Shown piece after piece: positions 55,977 to 64,000 of a stretch of 64,000 bases of DNA. Source of the stretch: Flagellimonas aequoris (lineage in GTDB: Bacteria > Bacteroidota > Bacteroidia > Flavobacteriales > Flavobacteriaceae); the NCBI RefSeq assembly GCF_003584165.1, contig NZ_QXFJ01000030.1, positions 434,001 through 498,000 of the forward strand. Direction: 5' to 3'. Below the pieces are notes generated by a model. That model saw only the letters and a list, made by a program, of their open reading frames with translations. It ran no database searches and was not told the DNA's origin. Both the position numbers and the translations under genes were made by a program. Position 1 is the first letter of the stretch, and every line of letters begins with the position of its first letter.

Positions 55977-56423
55977 TTAACGGCTAAAATCAGGAATATC
56001 CTCCAAAAACCTATATTTTTCATGCTCATGATCCATTTCGCAACAATAATGTTCCAAACCGTTGGTCACCAAAAGATAATTGGCCTTCAGTTGGTAATTG
56101 TAGCGAGCAATCTGATCAAAGGTACTTTGGTCTATCTTGATTTCGGGTGCCTTGCATTCCACCAAGAGAAAAATGGATCCATCTGGATTGAAAACAACTA
56201 CATCGTAGCGTTTTTTCAGGGAATTGACCGTTAATTGTTTTTCCACATTGACCATGCTTTTGGGGAAATTCTTAGTGAAAATCAAAAAATGAAGCAGGTG
56301 CTGCCGTACCCATTCTTCAGGTTGCAGTACCACAAATTTTTTACGGATACCATCAAAAATGTACTGTCTATTTTGGCTATTTTTGATTCGAAACGAATAT
56401 TTGGGAAAGTTCAATGGCTGCAT
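55977..56423 (-). CDS. Stand-alone HsdR N-terminal-type PD-(D/E)XK domain protein
   Basis: A protein of 148 residues. It matches the N-terminal nuclease domain of type I restriction subunits: E37 in PEEWVRQHLL, D74 in RYDVVVFNPDG and E89-C-K91 in FLLVECKAP form the PD-(D/E)XK site. A QxxxY-like motif follows in FDQIARYNYQL. No helicase, methylase or specificity genes lie nearby. It is conserved next to holA in related bacteria as far as I recall. It is divergent from holA (27 nt) and probably cotranscribed with the glycosyltransferase gene. Confidence 0.8.
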   Translation of the reverse strand: MQPLNFPKYSFRIKNSQNRQYIFDGIRKKFVVLQPEEWVRQHLLHFLIFTKNFPKSMVNVEKQLTVNSLKKRYDVVVFNPDGSIFLLVECKAPEIKIDQSTFDQIARYNYQLKANYLLVTNGLEHYCCEMDHEHEKYRFLEDIPDFSR

Positions 56424-56450
56424 TGGACAAAATTGACGATTTTTTTTGGA

Positions 56451-57452
56451 ATGGAAAGAGTAAAGGAAATTGTGGCGGAAATCAATAAGGGAAATCCCAA
56501 GCCTATTTATTTTTTAATGGGGGAAGAGCCCTATTACATTGATAAAATCTCCCAATATATTGCTGAAAACGTCCTTACCGAGGATGAAAAGGGGTTTAAC
56601 CAAATGGTGCTCTATGGAAAGGATACCACTGTGGAAGATGTGGTGGCCAATGCCAAACGCTTTCCTATGATGGCGGAACACCAAGTGGTGATCGTGAAAG
56701 AAGCCCAACACCTTTCAAGAACCATAGAGAACCTAATCTCTTATGCTGAAAATCCCCAACCGACAACTATCTTGGTTATTTGCTATAAGTATAAAAAGCT
56801 GGACAAAAGGAAAAAGCTGTACAAGGCCATCCAAAAATCCGGGGAACTTTTTGAAAGCAACAAACTGTATGAAAACCAGGTAGCGGATTGGATCCGTAGG
56901 ACTTTGAGTGGAAAGGGATATAAAATCTCCCCTAAATCCTGTGTGCTTTTGGTGGAGTTTTTGGGCACGGACCTCAGCAAAATAAGTAATGAGTTGGATA
57001 AGCTTTCGTTAGTAGTGCCTCAAAGCACTGAAATTACCGCAAGTATTATCGAAGAGCATATCGGAATAAGCAAGGACTTCAACAATTTTGAACTGAAGAA
57101 GGCCATTGGTGAACGCGATGTGAAGAAAGCCTCGCGTATTATCGATTACTTTGCGCAAAATCCAAAAGACAATCCTTTTGTGGTTACCATCACCCTATTG
57201 AATACTTTTTTTACACAGTTGCTACAATACCATGGATTGAGTGATCACTCCCCGGGCAACGTAGCTAAAGTGTTGGGAGTCAACCCGTATTTTGTAAGCG
57301 AGTTTACCGTGGCTGCGAAAAACTATCCCATGAAAAGAGTAAGCGGTATTATTTCCAATCTTAGGGACTTAGACCTTAAAAGCAAAGGGGTAGGGGCCAA
57401 CAATATGGCTCAAGCTGATCTACTTAAGGAACTATTGGTGCAAATCGTGTGA
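56451..57452 (+). CDS. holA: DNA polymerase III subunit delta
   Basis: A protein of 333 residues from the ATG at 56451; the frame is open upstream to 56235 but that part is antisense to the divergent nuclease-fold gene. Family features are the start PIYFLMGEEPYYIDKI, the AAA-like domain with VIVKEAQHLSR, and the region LVEFLGTDLSKISNELDKLSL near residue 170. Delta opens the beta clamp in the clamp-loader complex. It is tail-to-tail with the DoxX gene without any gap. Confidence 0.93.
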   Translation: MERVKEIVAEINKGNPKPIYFLMGEEPYYIDKISQYIAENVLTEDEKGFNQMVLYGKDTTVEDVVANAKRFPMMAEHQVVIVKEAQHLSRTIENLISYAENPQPTTILVICYKYKKLDKRKKLYKAIQKSGELFESNKLYENQVADWIRRTLSGKGYKISPKSCVLLVEFLGTDLSKISNELDKLSLVVPQSTEITASIIEEHIGISKDFNNFELKKAIGERDVKKASRIIDYFAQNPKDNPFVVTITLLNTFFTQLLQYHGLSDHSPGNVAKVLGVNPYFVSEFTVAAKNYPMKRVSGIISNLRDLDLKSKGVGANNMAQADLLKELLVQIV

Positions 57453-57830
57453 TTATTTTTTGTCCACACTGTATTTGCCGGGACCTAAAAGCATGATTAC
57501 TACAAAAATAGCCAGATAAAGAAGGGCCATTTCCTTTCTGCCGAAAGGATCCGCTCCATGGATGATAAAACCGGCCACAAACATGGTGATGGCGGTCGGT
57601 ATAGCTGCCCAACGGGTCTTAAACCCAATAATCATCAAAAGAGGACAGATAAATTCACCCACCACGGCCAAAAATAAGGTTGGTGCTTGGCCTATACCGA
57701 AAGGATTGGCAAATTCGGTATTGCCATTGATCAAGTTCATAAGTTTGGGATAACCGTGGGTCAGCATGAACGCGGAAGGAATAATTCTCAACAATGCCAG
57801 TCCAAGGTGTATAAGTGTGTTATTTTTCAT
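57453..57830 (-). CDS. DoxX family membrane protein
   Basis: A protein of 125 residues with four membrane helices. Typical DoxX features are the start LGLALLRIIPSAFMLTHGYPKL, a central GEFICPLLMIIG and the end with KEMALLYLAIFVVIMLLGPGKYSVDK. DoxX proteins are quinone- or redox-associated membrane proteins of poorly defined function. It lies 99 nt after the fused E1 gene on the same strand. Confidence 0.88.
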   Translation of the reverse strand: MKNNTLIHLGLALLRIIPSAFMLTHGYPKLMNLINGNTEFANPFGIGQAPTLFLAVVGEFICPLLMIIGFKTRWAAIPTAITMFVAGFIIHGADPFGRKEMALLYLAIFVVIMLLGPGKYSVDKK

Positions 57831-57929
57831 TCATGGGGGATTTAGTTGACGTGAAAATATTAATAATGTTTCAAAAAATGCAACATTACTTCACGAAAAG
57901 AGCTTTTCGATTGATGCATCTCCACAAAT

Positions 57930-60341
57930 TCATCTTAACGGAGGGAAGGATTTTGGGTCTACTTCATGCATGATTTCATAGATTTTCTCAAAAATGTCCT
58001 CGGCATTCGGTTTGGAAAAATAATCCCCATCTGTCGCATATGCGGGTCGATGTGCCTTGGAGGTCAACGTTTGGGGAGCGCTGTCCAAATATTTGTAACC
58101 TTCTTGTTTTTCCACTATTTCCTGTAACAAGTAAGCCGAACATCCTCCAGGAACATCCTCATCTATTACCAATAGTCTGTTCGTCTTTTGGAGGCTTTTG
58201 ACCACATCGTGCTCCAAGTCAAAAGGTAACAGCGATTGGGCATCTATAACTTCGGCATCAATGCCTACTTCAAGAAGTTCTTGGGCCACTTTTTCAACAA
58301 TCCGTAGTGTGGAACCATACGAAAGCAAGGTGATATCGGTACCTTCCTTCAGGGTCTCTACCTTACCAATGGGGGTGCAGAAATCGCCCAGATTGGAAGG
58401 TAATTTCTCTTTTAAACGATAACCATTAAGGCTTTCTATGATCAATGCAGGTTCATCGCTCTTCAACAGGGTATTGTAAAAACCGGCTGCCTGTGTCATG
58501 TTCCTAGGGGCAAGAATGTACATGCCCCGAAGCAGATGGATCAATCCACCCATGGGAGATCCTGAATGCCAAATGCCTTCCAGTCGATGCCCTCTAGTGC
58601 GTACGATCAATGGGGCCTTTTGTTTGCCTACGGTTCGGTACATCAAGGTAGCAAGATCATCGCTCAATGTTTGAATGGCATACAGGATGTAATCCAAATA
58701 TTGGATCTCTGCAATAGGGCGGAGCCCGCGAAGTGCCATTCCAATCCCTTGGCCAATAATGGTAGTCTCCCGGATACCTGTGTCGGAAACTCTGAATTTG
58801 CCGAATTTTTTCTGTAGCCCTTCAAGCCCTTGGTTCACATCCCCGATATTACCAGTATCTTCCCCAAAAACCAAAGCTTCGGGATATTTTTCAAAGAGGG
58901 CATCAAAATTGTCCCGAAGGATGATGCGCCCGTCCACTTCTTCGGTATTGTTGGGGTAGGTGGGAGGCACGGCTGCAATATTAGTGGCCTTGTTGCCCAG
59001 TTCACTGTACAGGTGAGAACTGTATTTGGGTTCATTGGTGTCCAAAAAGTTGGCAACCCATTGTTGCAATTGGTTCTTTTCCGGGCCGTTTTCCCCCAGT
59101 AGATACCGAAGTGCATGTCTGGATTTGGATGCCAAATCCTTTTTCAGGGGCTCTTCAATGGCTATAAGGTCGTTCTTTATTTTGGTGATGAATGCCCTAT
59201 TCGGACTTTTTGCAGCGACTTGATCCAATAACTGGACCAGTTGTTTTTTGGCTTCCAAGTGGGGTTGAAGGAACTCGGACCACGCTTCCTTTTTGGCCGT
59301 GCGGACTTTGTGCTTGATCTCGCGATCTAGCTTTTTCAGGTCCTCTTCGGAACAAATGCCATTTTCCAGAATCCATTCCCTAAATTGTTTGTTGCAATCG
59401 TGTTCCCTTTCCCATTCAAGTCTTTCCGCAGATTTATAGCGCTCATGGGAACCGGAGGTGGAGTGTCCTTGCGGCTGGGTAAGTTCCGTCACATGGATCA
59501 TCACGGGAACATGTTCTTCCCGTGCAATATCTGAAGCATTCTCAAAAGCATGTATCAAAGCGGTATAGTCCCATCCCTTCACTTTCAGGATTTCATATCC
59601 CTTGTGTTCCTCATCGCGTTGCAAGCCACTCAACGCTTCGGAGATATTGCCCTTTGTGGTATGATACTCGGAAGGAACGGAAATACCGTAATCATCGTCC
59701 CAGATGCAAATAACCATAGGGATCTGCATGACCCCGGCAGCGTTTACGGCTTCAAAAAAATGACCTTCGCTGGTACTTGCGTTACCGATGGTGCCCCAAG
59801 CCACTTCATTTCCATTGTTGGAAAAATTGGTCTGGTCTATTTCCTTTACGTTTCGATATATTTTTGAGGCTTGTGCCAAGCCCACTAGGCGTGGCATTTG
59901 TCCTGCCGTGCAAGAAATATCCGCACTGCTATTTTTTTGTTTGGTGAGATCTTTCCACGTACCATCCTCGTTCAGACTGTGGGTCACAAAGTGACCTCCC
60001 ATTTGTCTACCGGCACTCATGGGATCTTTATTGATATCGGTAGTGGCATAAAGTCCATGGAAAAACTCCTTGGGACTCAAATAACCCAAGGCCATCATAA
60101 AGGTCTGGTCCCGATAGTAACCACTTCTGAAATCCCCATCTTGGAATGCCCGGGCCATGGCCAGTTGTGGGAGTTCCTTGCCATCGCCAAAAATGCCAAA
60201 TTTGGCCTTTCCGGAGAGTACTTCGCGCCTGCCCAACAAACTACATTCCCTACTGGTAACGGCTATTTCATAATCCTGAAGGATCTGCGATTTAAAATCG
60301 TCAAAGGAAATATCGTTGCTGGTACTCGGGTCGGGTTTCAT
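57930..60341 (-). CDS. 2-oxo acid dehydrogenase E1, alpha-beta fusion
   Basis: A protein of 803 residues that joins the E1 alpha part (about 1-400) and the E1 beta part (about 465-800, with VFGEDTGNIGDVNQGLEGLQ and DEDVPGGCSAYLLQE). It resembles branched-chain 2-oxo acid dehydrogenases. The thiamine diphosphate motif normally read as GDG...NN is GNA (186-188) and DDD (215-217) here, while the following TSEG and YGIS parts are kept. The complex would convert 2-oxoisovalerate and related acids to acyl-CoA. E2 is elsewhere; an E3 gene is at 4314. Confidence 0.88.
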   Translation of the reverse strand: MKPDPSTSNDISFDDFKSQILQDYEIAVTSRECSLLGRREVLSGKAKFGIFGDGKELPQLAMARAFQDGDFRSGYYRDQTFMMALGYLSPKEFFHGLYATTDINKDPMSAGRQMGGHFVTHSLNEDGTWKDLTKQKNSSADISCTAGQMPRLVGLAQASKIYRNVKEIDQTNFSNNGNEVAWGTIGNASTSEGHFFEAVNAAGVMQIPMVICIWDDDYGISVPSEYHTTKGNISEALSGLQRDEEHKGYEILKVKGWDYTALIHAFENASDIAREEHVPVMIHVTELTQPQGHSTSGSHERYKSAERLEWEREHDCNKQFREWILENGICSEEDLKKLDREIKHKVRTAKKEAWSEFLQPHLEAKKQLVQLLDQVAAKSPNRAFITKIKNDLIAIEEPLKKDLASKSRHALRYLLGENGPEKNQLQQWVANFLDTNEPKYSSHLYSELGNKATNIAAVPPTYPNNTEEVDGRIILRDNFDALFEKYPEALVFGEDTGNIGDVNQGLEGLQKKFGKFRVSDTGIRETTIIGQGIGMALRGLRPIAEIQYLDYILYAIQTLSDDLATLMYRTVGKQKAPLIVRTRGHRLEGIWHSGSPMGGLIHLLRGMYILAPRNMTQAAGFYNTLLKSDEPALIIESLNGYRLKEKLPSNLGDFCTPIGKVETLKEGTDITLLSYGSTLRIVEKVAQELLEVGIDAEVIDAQSLLPFDLEHDVVKSLQKTNRLLVIDEDVPGGCSAYLLQEIVEKQEGYKYLDSAPQTLTSKAHRPAYATDGDYFSKPNAEDIFEKIYEIMHEVDPKSFPPLR

Positions 60342-60360
60342 GGGCTAATGTCGATTTCTG

Positions 60361-60394
60361 CGAAATTACTAAAATACAATCAAATCAGCAATAA
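60361..60394 (-). promoter_or_regulatory. Candidate promoter of the fused E1 gene
   Basis: On the minus strand TTATTG (60389-60394) is followed after 20 nt by TAATTTCG (60361-60368), a 7/8 match to TAnnTTTG, 19 nt before the ATG at 60341. Spacing fits the Bacteroidota -33/-7 pattern. Confidence 0.38.
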
Positions 60395-60499
60395 CACCAC
60401 ACGTTAATAAAATAACAATTTGATAATGTTACATGGTTTTTAAAACAAATTCATCAAAAAAACATCGTTTTAAAACTTTGGTTTTGTGAAATCATCAAA

Positions 60500-63337
60500 T
60501 TAAAACCATTTTCGGGTAAATAGACCAATAAGGGTCTTGGGGCTTATAGTGACAATAAAACGAATGCGTTGGCCATAATCGTCCTGGCCAATTTCCCACC
60601 CCCGATTGGAATAGACAGGAAAGTACAGCTCAAAATAATCGGTTACCAAATTTAACCGTATCCCCGAATCATATACAAAACGGGCGTCGCTTCCCTTGCT
60701 TTTAAGAAAGCCGATATCCCCATAAGCTTCCACCCACCTCCAGATGTTGGCGCTTGCATTGGTAGTGGCGATCCAATCGTTGGCGAATGGGTTTTCCAAT
60801 TTGGATTTGAAACCGCCTTCGGCGATAATGATCTGTTGGCTATACAATCCGGAACTTTCCGATCTTCCCAAATAGGCCAGGTCGAACATATAATCCGTGG
60901 GTCGGTCCAATGCAAAGCTGAAAAAGTCGGATGCCGTATTGTTCCTTAAAAATTTACCGGCGTAGAAGCGTAGGTTCAACTGTCTGTTGCTCTGAAAGAG
61001 TTTTCGATACTCCATTTCAAAGGCCAGCTTGGAAAAATCATTGGAATGTTGGGCATCCAAAGACCAAGAAAGGTAATTCAGGATATTGTTGTCCACGTCC
61101 GTGAAACGGGCATTCATCACCCCATAGTTGGGATCTGTGTCAATTTGGTTTTCAAGGGTAGGATCAACGTTTCGGAAGACATTTCGGTAACGGAACATCA
61201 AATATTGCCTTCTGTTGGACAATAGATCATTTGGCCGCCAGCCAAAAGTCACGGCGGGGGTTAAGGTAGAGAAACGGGAATTTTCCTGAAAATGCGATGT
61301 GGAACCGGAAAAAGAAAAATCAGTAACGTACAATCCCGTTTTCTTATGGTATTTCCGATACCTGAACCCCGCTTTTCCTACCAAGGTGTGCTCCAAAAAG
61401 GAGTAGGTTGGTGAAATATCATATAAAAACTGCCGCTCCAAGAACGTTTTGTTGTAGAGTCGCAAACCGGGGGTGATACCATCATAAATATTGAAGTTTA
61501 CAATGGGCACATAGAAAATTTGATTGTAATAAGGATCTTCGGTGTCCTTGAAAAATTGGAATTTCAGCTTCTTGTTGCTGGATAGAAAACCGTTCAAGGT
61601 CTTCCAGTTATCCCGTTGGTTAAATTCCGGTATCTTTTGATCGTAATTGAGCACCATTCGGTCTTCGCCGTTCCTGGGGAGGGTCACGGTCTTGGTGGAA
61701 TCAATGCCCGTGAACCAGTAGTGCGAAATGACGGAGTCTTTCTGCAGCCCAAAAAGGGATATGGGAACATTGGTGCCCCGTTTGTTCTTTATTGTTAAGG
61801 AAATAGAGTCATCGGTCTTTTCAATTTTTTTGATCTTGAAATCAATTTTCTTGTCCGTGGAGACATATTCATCAAAAAACCAATCGATGTCCTTTTTCGC
61901 ATGCGCCTTGATCGTGCTTTCAAAATCCAGGGCAGAAACATGTTGCCTCAGCTTGAAGTTTTTATAAAAATCGATAATGCTGCTATCCACTTGGTGTTCC
62001 CCAAGATAGTTGGAGAGATAGGACATGCCCAATCCGGCCTTGTAACCGTTAGCAATTTTTTCGTTGAACTTGATCAAGGAATCATTACTGGTAGTCAGTG
62101 CCTGGTCGATGTTTTTTCGCACTGAAACCATACTGAAAAGGGCATACTGTTCATTAAAGTCCATTTGGGCGAAATGGAAATTCTTAATGCCCCATATTTT
62201 AGAGAGCTTACCGGCCAATTTTTGGTCGGGATAATAATCTTCCACATAGTGGATCATAAGGTAATATCCTATGGCATCGTTTACCCATCGCTCTTGGCGT
62301 GGATCCAGGTAAAGGGTTTCCTTTAAATAACTGCGAACGGCCGTTTTCAGGAATTTCATTTCAAACTGGAACTGCTCCTCATAGGGCCGTATGAAGGAAG
62401 GCAGCTGTCCGATTCCATACAATGGAGATTTGTTGTAATCAAACTCGCTGACCAATAAATTTTCATGCGGGTATTTCCCCAAATTTTCTTCTAAAAAGTC
62501 GGCCACCTTGTTGATGGAAATCCCTTGCGATATCTCATCATATTTGTTCGATTCTATATCCGTGGTGACCGTTAGTGCCTTGGTAACGTGCTTTGTGAAA
62601 GTTTTTTGGGGCGAAAGGATGATCTCACAGTTTTTTCTTTGGTTTCCAAACAATTGGGTATGCTGTCCCCCTGGGAAATTGGAAACAGTGGAATGCCTGA
62701 AATTGGAAGCTAAAAAGAGGTGTTCCGGAAATGTAAAATTGATAGAAGTTTCGGTAACATCGGTGTAAAGGTCATCAAGGCCTTTGTTGTCATAAAGGCG
62801 CCAATACCCATCAAAAACAGCAGGGGATAGGTACCAGTCCTTAAGGTTGTATCCGCCACCGTCCACGGCACCATATGCAGTAAACTTCGCATTGGGCAAT
62901 TTGATCGTGTAGGTCAGGAACAGTTCCACCGATTCCCCAGGGCGCAAGATGTCGTTTAGGGTAATGGCAATTAAATCACGGTTGCCAACCCTTTCCCAAT
63001 TCAACCCTGTATAGTTCTGGTCCACGATGGACATAATGGTTGTATGCCCCCTTTCACGGTCCTTGGCCAAATGGAGCCCGCGATTAAATTCTTCCGCAAA
63101 ACGTTTGGCCAAAGCCGTATTCTTGTTGGAATAGGCATGGTTCCAATCGTTGAAATAAAGGGAAGAGAGTCCACTGGTGGAATGGTTCACATAGGTGAAC
63201 TTCTGCCGGATCCTGATCTGATTACTCGGCCCATCAAGGGTTGCCACGATTTCATTTTTATGCTGCCCCCAAAGTGAGGCGCACAAAAGGGAAAGGAGCA
63301 AAGCAAACCGCAAATGGACTCGATGGCTCTTCAACAT
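60500..63337 (-). CDS. M1-peptidase-like ectodomain fused to an outer-membrane beta-barrel
   Basis: A protein of 945 residues. A signal peptide (to about residue 24) is followed by an N-terminal beta domain and helical part like M1 aminopeptidases (about 30-510). No HExxH is present, and the place of the NEGFAxY motif reads NDAIGYYL near residue 353, so it cannot be a zinc peptidase. Residues from about 600 to 945 alternate in strands typical of an outer-membrane barrel, ending in the aromatic KWF. A role in transport or surface assembly is possible but not shown. It lies 8 nt after the LOG gene in one operon. Confidence 0.7.
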   Translation of the reverse strand: MLKSHRVHLRFALLLSLLCASLWGQHKNEIVATLDGPSNQIRIRQKFTYVNHSTSGLSSLYFNDWNHAYSNKNTALAKRFAEEFNRGLHLAKDRERGHTTIMSIVDQNYTGLNWERVGNRDLIAITLNDILRPGESVELFLTYTIKLPNAKFTAYGAVDGGGYNLKDWYLSPAVFDGYWRLYDNKGLDDLYTDVTETSINFTFPEHLFLASNFRHSTVSNFPGGQHTQLFGNQRKNCEIILSPQKTFTKHVTKALTVTTDIESNKYDEISQGISINKVADFLEENLGKYPHENLLVSEFDYNKSPLYGIGQLPSFIRPYEEQFQFEMKFLKTAVRSYLKETLYLDPRQERWVNDAIGYYLMIHYVEDYYPDQKLAGKLSKIWGIKNFHFAQMDFNEQYALFSMVSVRKNIDQALTTSNDSLIKFNEKIANGYKAGLGMSYLSNYLGEHQVDSSIIDFYKNFKLRQHVSALDFESTIKAHAKKDIDWFFDEYVSTDKKIDFKIKKIEKTDDSISLTIKNKRGTNVPISLFGLQKDSVISHYWFTGIDSTKTVTLPRNGEDRMVLNYDQKIPEFNQRDNWKTLNGFLSSNKKLKFQFFKDTEDPYYNQIFYVPIVNFNIYDGITPGLRLYNKTFLERQFLYDISPTYSFLEHTLVGKAGFRYRKYHKKTGLYVTDFSFSGSTSHFQENSRFSTLTPAVTFGWRPNDLLSNRRQYLMFRYRNVFRNVDPTLENQIDTDPNYGVMNARFTDVDNNILNYLSWSLDAQHSNDFSKLAFEMEYRKLFQSNRQLNLRFYAGKFLRNNTASDFFSFALDRPTDYMFDLAYLGRSESSGLYSQQIIIAEGGFKSKLENPFANDWIATTNASANIWRWVEAYGDIGFLKSKGSDARFVYDSGIRLNLVTDYFELYFPVYSNRGWEIGQDDYGQRIRFIVTISPKTLIGLFTRKWF

Positions 63338-63345
63338 GGGAAGGA

Positions 63346-64000
63346 TTAAAAGTTCGGACTTAGGGTTCGGCCCTTATAAAAGGCGTCTATGATTTCTACC
63401 ACTTCATCTTCGGTATCCACCAGTTTAATCAGATCCAAATCCCTAGGACTGATATTCCCGGCCTCAAGCATGGTATTCTTGATCCAATCGATCAAGCCCT
63501 TCCAAAAATCCGTGCCCACCAAAATAATGGGAAACGTGTGGATTTTGTGGGTTTGGATCAAGGTAATCGCCTCAAAAAGTTCATCCAAGGTGCCAAAACC
63601 TCCCGGCATGACCACAAACCCTTGTGAATATTTCACGAACATGACTTTTCGGACAAAGAAATAGTCGAAGTCCAAGCTTTTGTCATCATCGATGTAGGGA
63701 TTGTCGTGTTGCTCGAACGGAAGGTCGATGTTCAACCCCACTGATGTTCCTCCTGCGAGATTGGCACCCCGGTTCCCGGCTTCCATGATTCCGGGGCCAC
63801 CGCCAGTGATGATTCCATACCCGGCTTCGGAAATCCGTTTAGAGATGTTTACCGCCAGGTCATAATACTTGTTGCCCGGTCTTACCCGCGCCGATCCAAA
63901 TATGGAAACACATGGGCCGATGACGCTCATTTTTTCGAATCCATTTACGAATTCGCCCATAATCTTGAAAATGGCCCAGGAATCATTGGTCTTTATCTCG
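63346..64000 (-). CDS. LOG family protein (TIGR00730), truncated at the right edge
   Basis: Motifs of the LOG family are present: GGGPGIMEAGNRGA and MPGGFGTLDELFEAIT, the PGGxGTxxE site. The family hydrolyses nucleoside 5'-monophosphates to free base and ribose phosphate. The ATG at 63960 is inside the conserved opening: upstream codons EIKTNDSWAIFKIMGEFV remain in frame to the window edge and match the usual N-terminus, so the true start is outside. The gene is cotranscribed with the barrel protein, 8 nt downstream. Confidence 0.88.
   Translation of the reverse strand, partial: EIKTNDSWAIFKIMGEFVNGFEKMSVIGPCVSIFGSARVRPGNKYYDLAVNISKRISEAGYGIITGGGPGIMEAGNRGANLAGGTSVGLNIDLPFEQHDNPYIDDDKSLDFDYFFVRKVMFVKYSQGFVVMPGGFGTLDELFEAITLIQTHKIHTFPIILVGTDFWKGLIDWIKNTMLEAGNISPRDLDLIKLVDTEDEVVEIIDAFYKGRTLSPNF

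Noticed and set aside
1..64000. CRISPR arrays, tRNA or rRNA genes, insertion sequences, prophage
   Set aside because: No regularly spaced repeats, cloverleaf-like genes, transposase frames or phage genes were found by reading both strands; a covariance-model scan was not possible here.

Overview
The window is a gene-dense piece of a Flavobacteriaceae (Bacteroidota) chromosome, probably near Allomuricauda/Flagellimonas, though the genus is a guess. The evidence is the set of typical flavobacterial genes (fused E1 alpha-beta 2-oxo acid dehydrogenase, long class II IlvC, DUF2911, tpx next to dgkA), promoter-like TAnnTTTG boxes and the absence of strong Shine-Dalgarno sequences. I see no rRNA, tRNA, CRISPR array, insertion sequence or phage, so most of it reads as core genome.

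Layout. 1-7039: end of dgkA, tpx, a NhaC antiporter, a PLP trans-sulfuration enzyme divergent from an Lrp regulator, lpdA and a membrane acyltransferase. 7110-12242: operon of an FMN reductase, pabB, tilS and dsbD. 12312-18919: penicillin-acylase-like hydrolase, YifB/ComM ATPase, M20 peptidase, a cupin and a small nuclease-fold protein. 19101-22604: an Nramp-like transporter followed by pxpABC (5-oxoprolinase), tightly coupled. 22652-36415: a branched-chain amino acid island made of ilvDBNCA (+), gapN (+) and convergent leuCDAB (-). 36702-50465: DUF2911 protein, recG, M1 peptidase, patatin, DUF7935-like protein, coiled-coil protein, FMN glutamate-synthase-like protein, M20 amidohydrolase, DsrE protein and a UvrD helicase. 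50614-64000: membrane alpha/beta hydrolase, a decayed gene, a Sua5-type protein, OmpA lipoprotein, glycosyltransferase, holA, DoxX, fused E1, an M1-like/beta-barrel protein and a LOG-family gene cut by the right edge.

The most notable element lies between pxpC and ilvD (22652-22765). It has an 18-codon leader peptide with 8 Leu/Val/Ile codons, an RNA segment 1:2 hairpin, a competing antiterminator and a GC-rich terminator with a T-run. This is a complete ribosome-stalling transcription attenuator for the ilv operon, built like the enterobacterial ilv/leu attenuators but in a Bacteroidota genome. Also worth attention are an Nramp-family transporter that has lost the metal-binding residues of TM1 and TM6 and is coupled to 5-oxoprolinase, a near-consensus Lrp box over the lrp promoter, and an M1-peptidase-like ectodomain without catalytic residues fused to an outer-membrane barrel.

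Together the ilv and leu genes cover threonine to 2-oxobutanoate, pyruvate to 2-oxoisovalerate and on to 2-oxoisocaproate; only the transaminase is missing from the window. The fused E1 (57930) and lpdA (4314) would serve oxidative decarboxylation, probably of branched-chain oxo acids.
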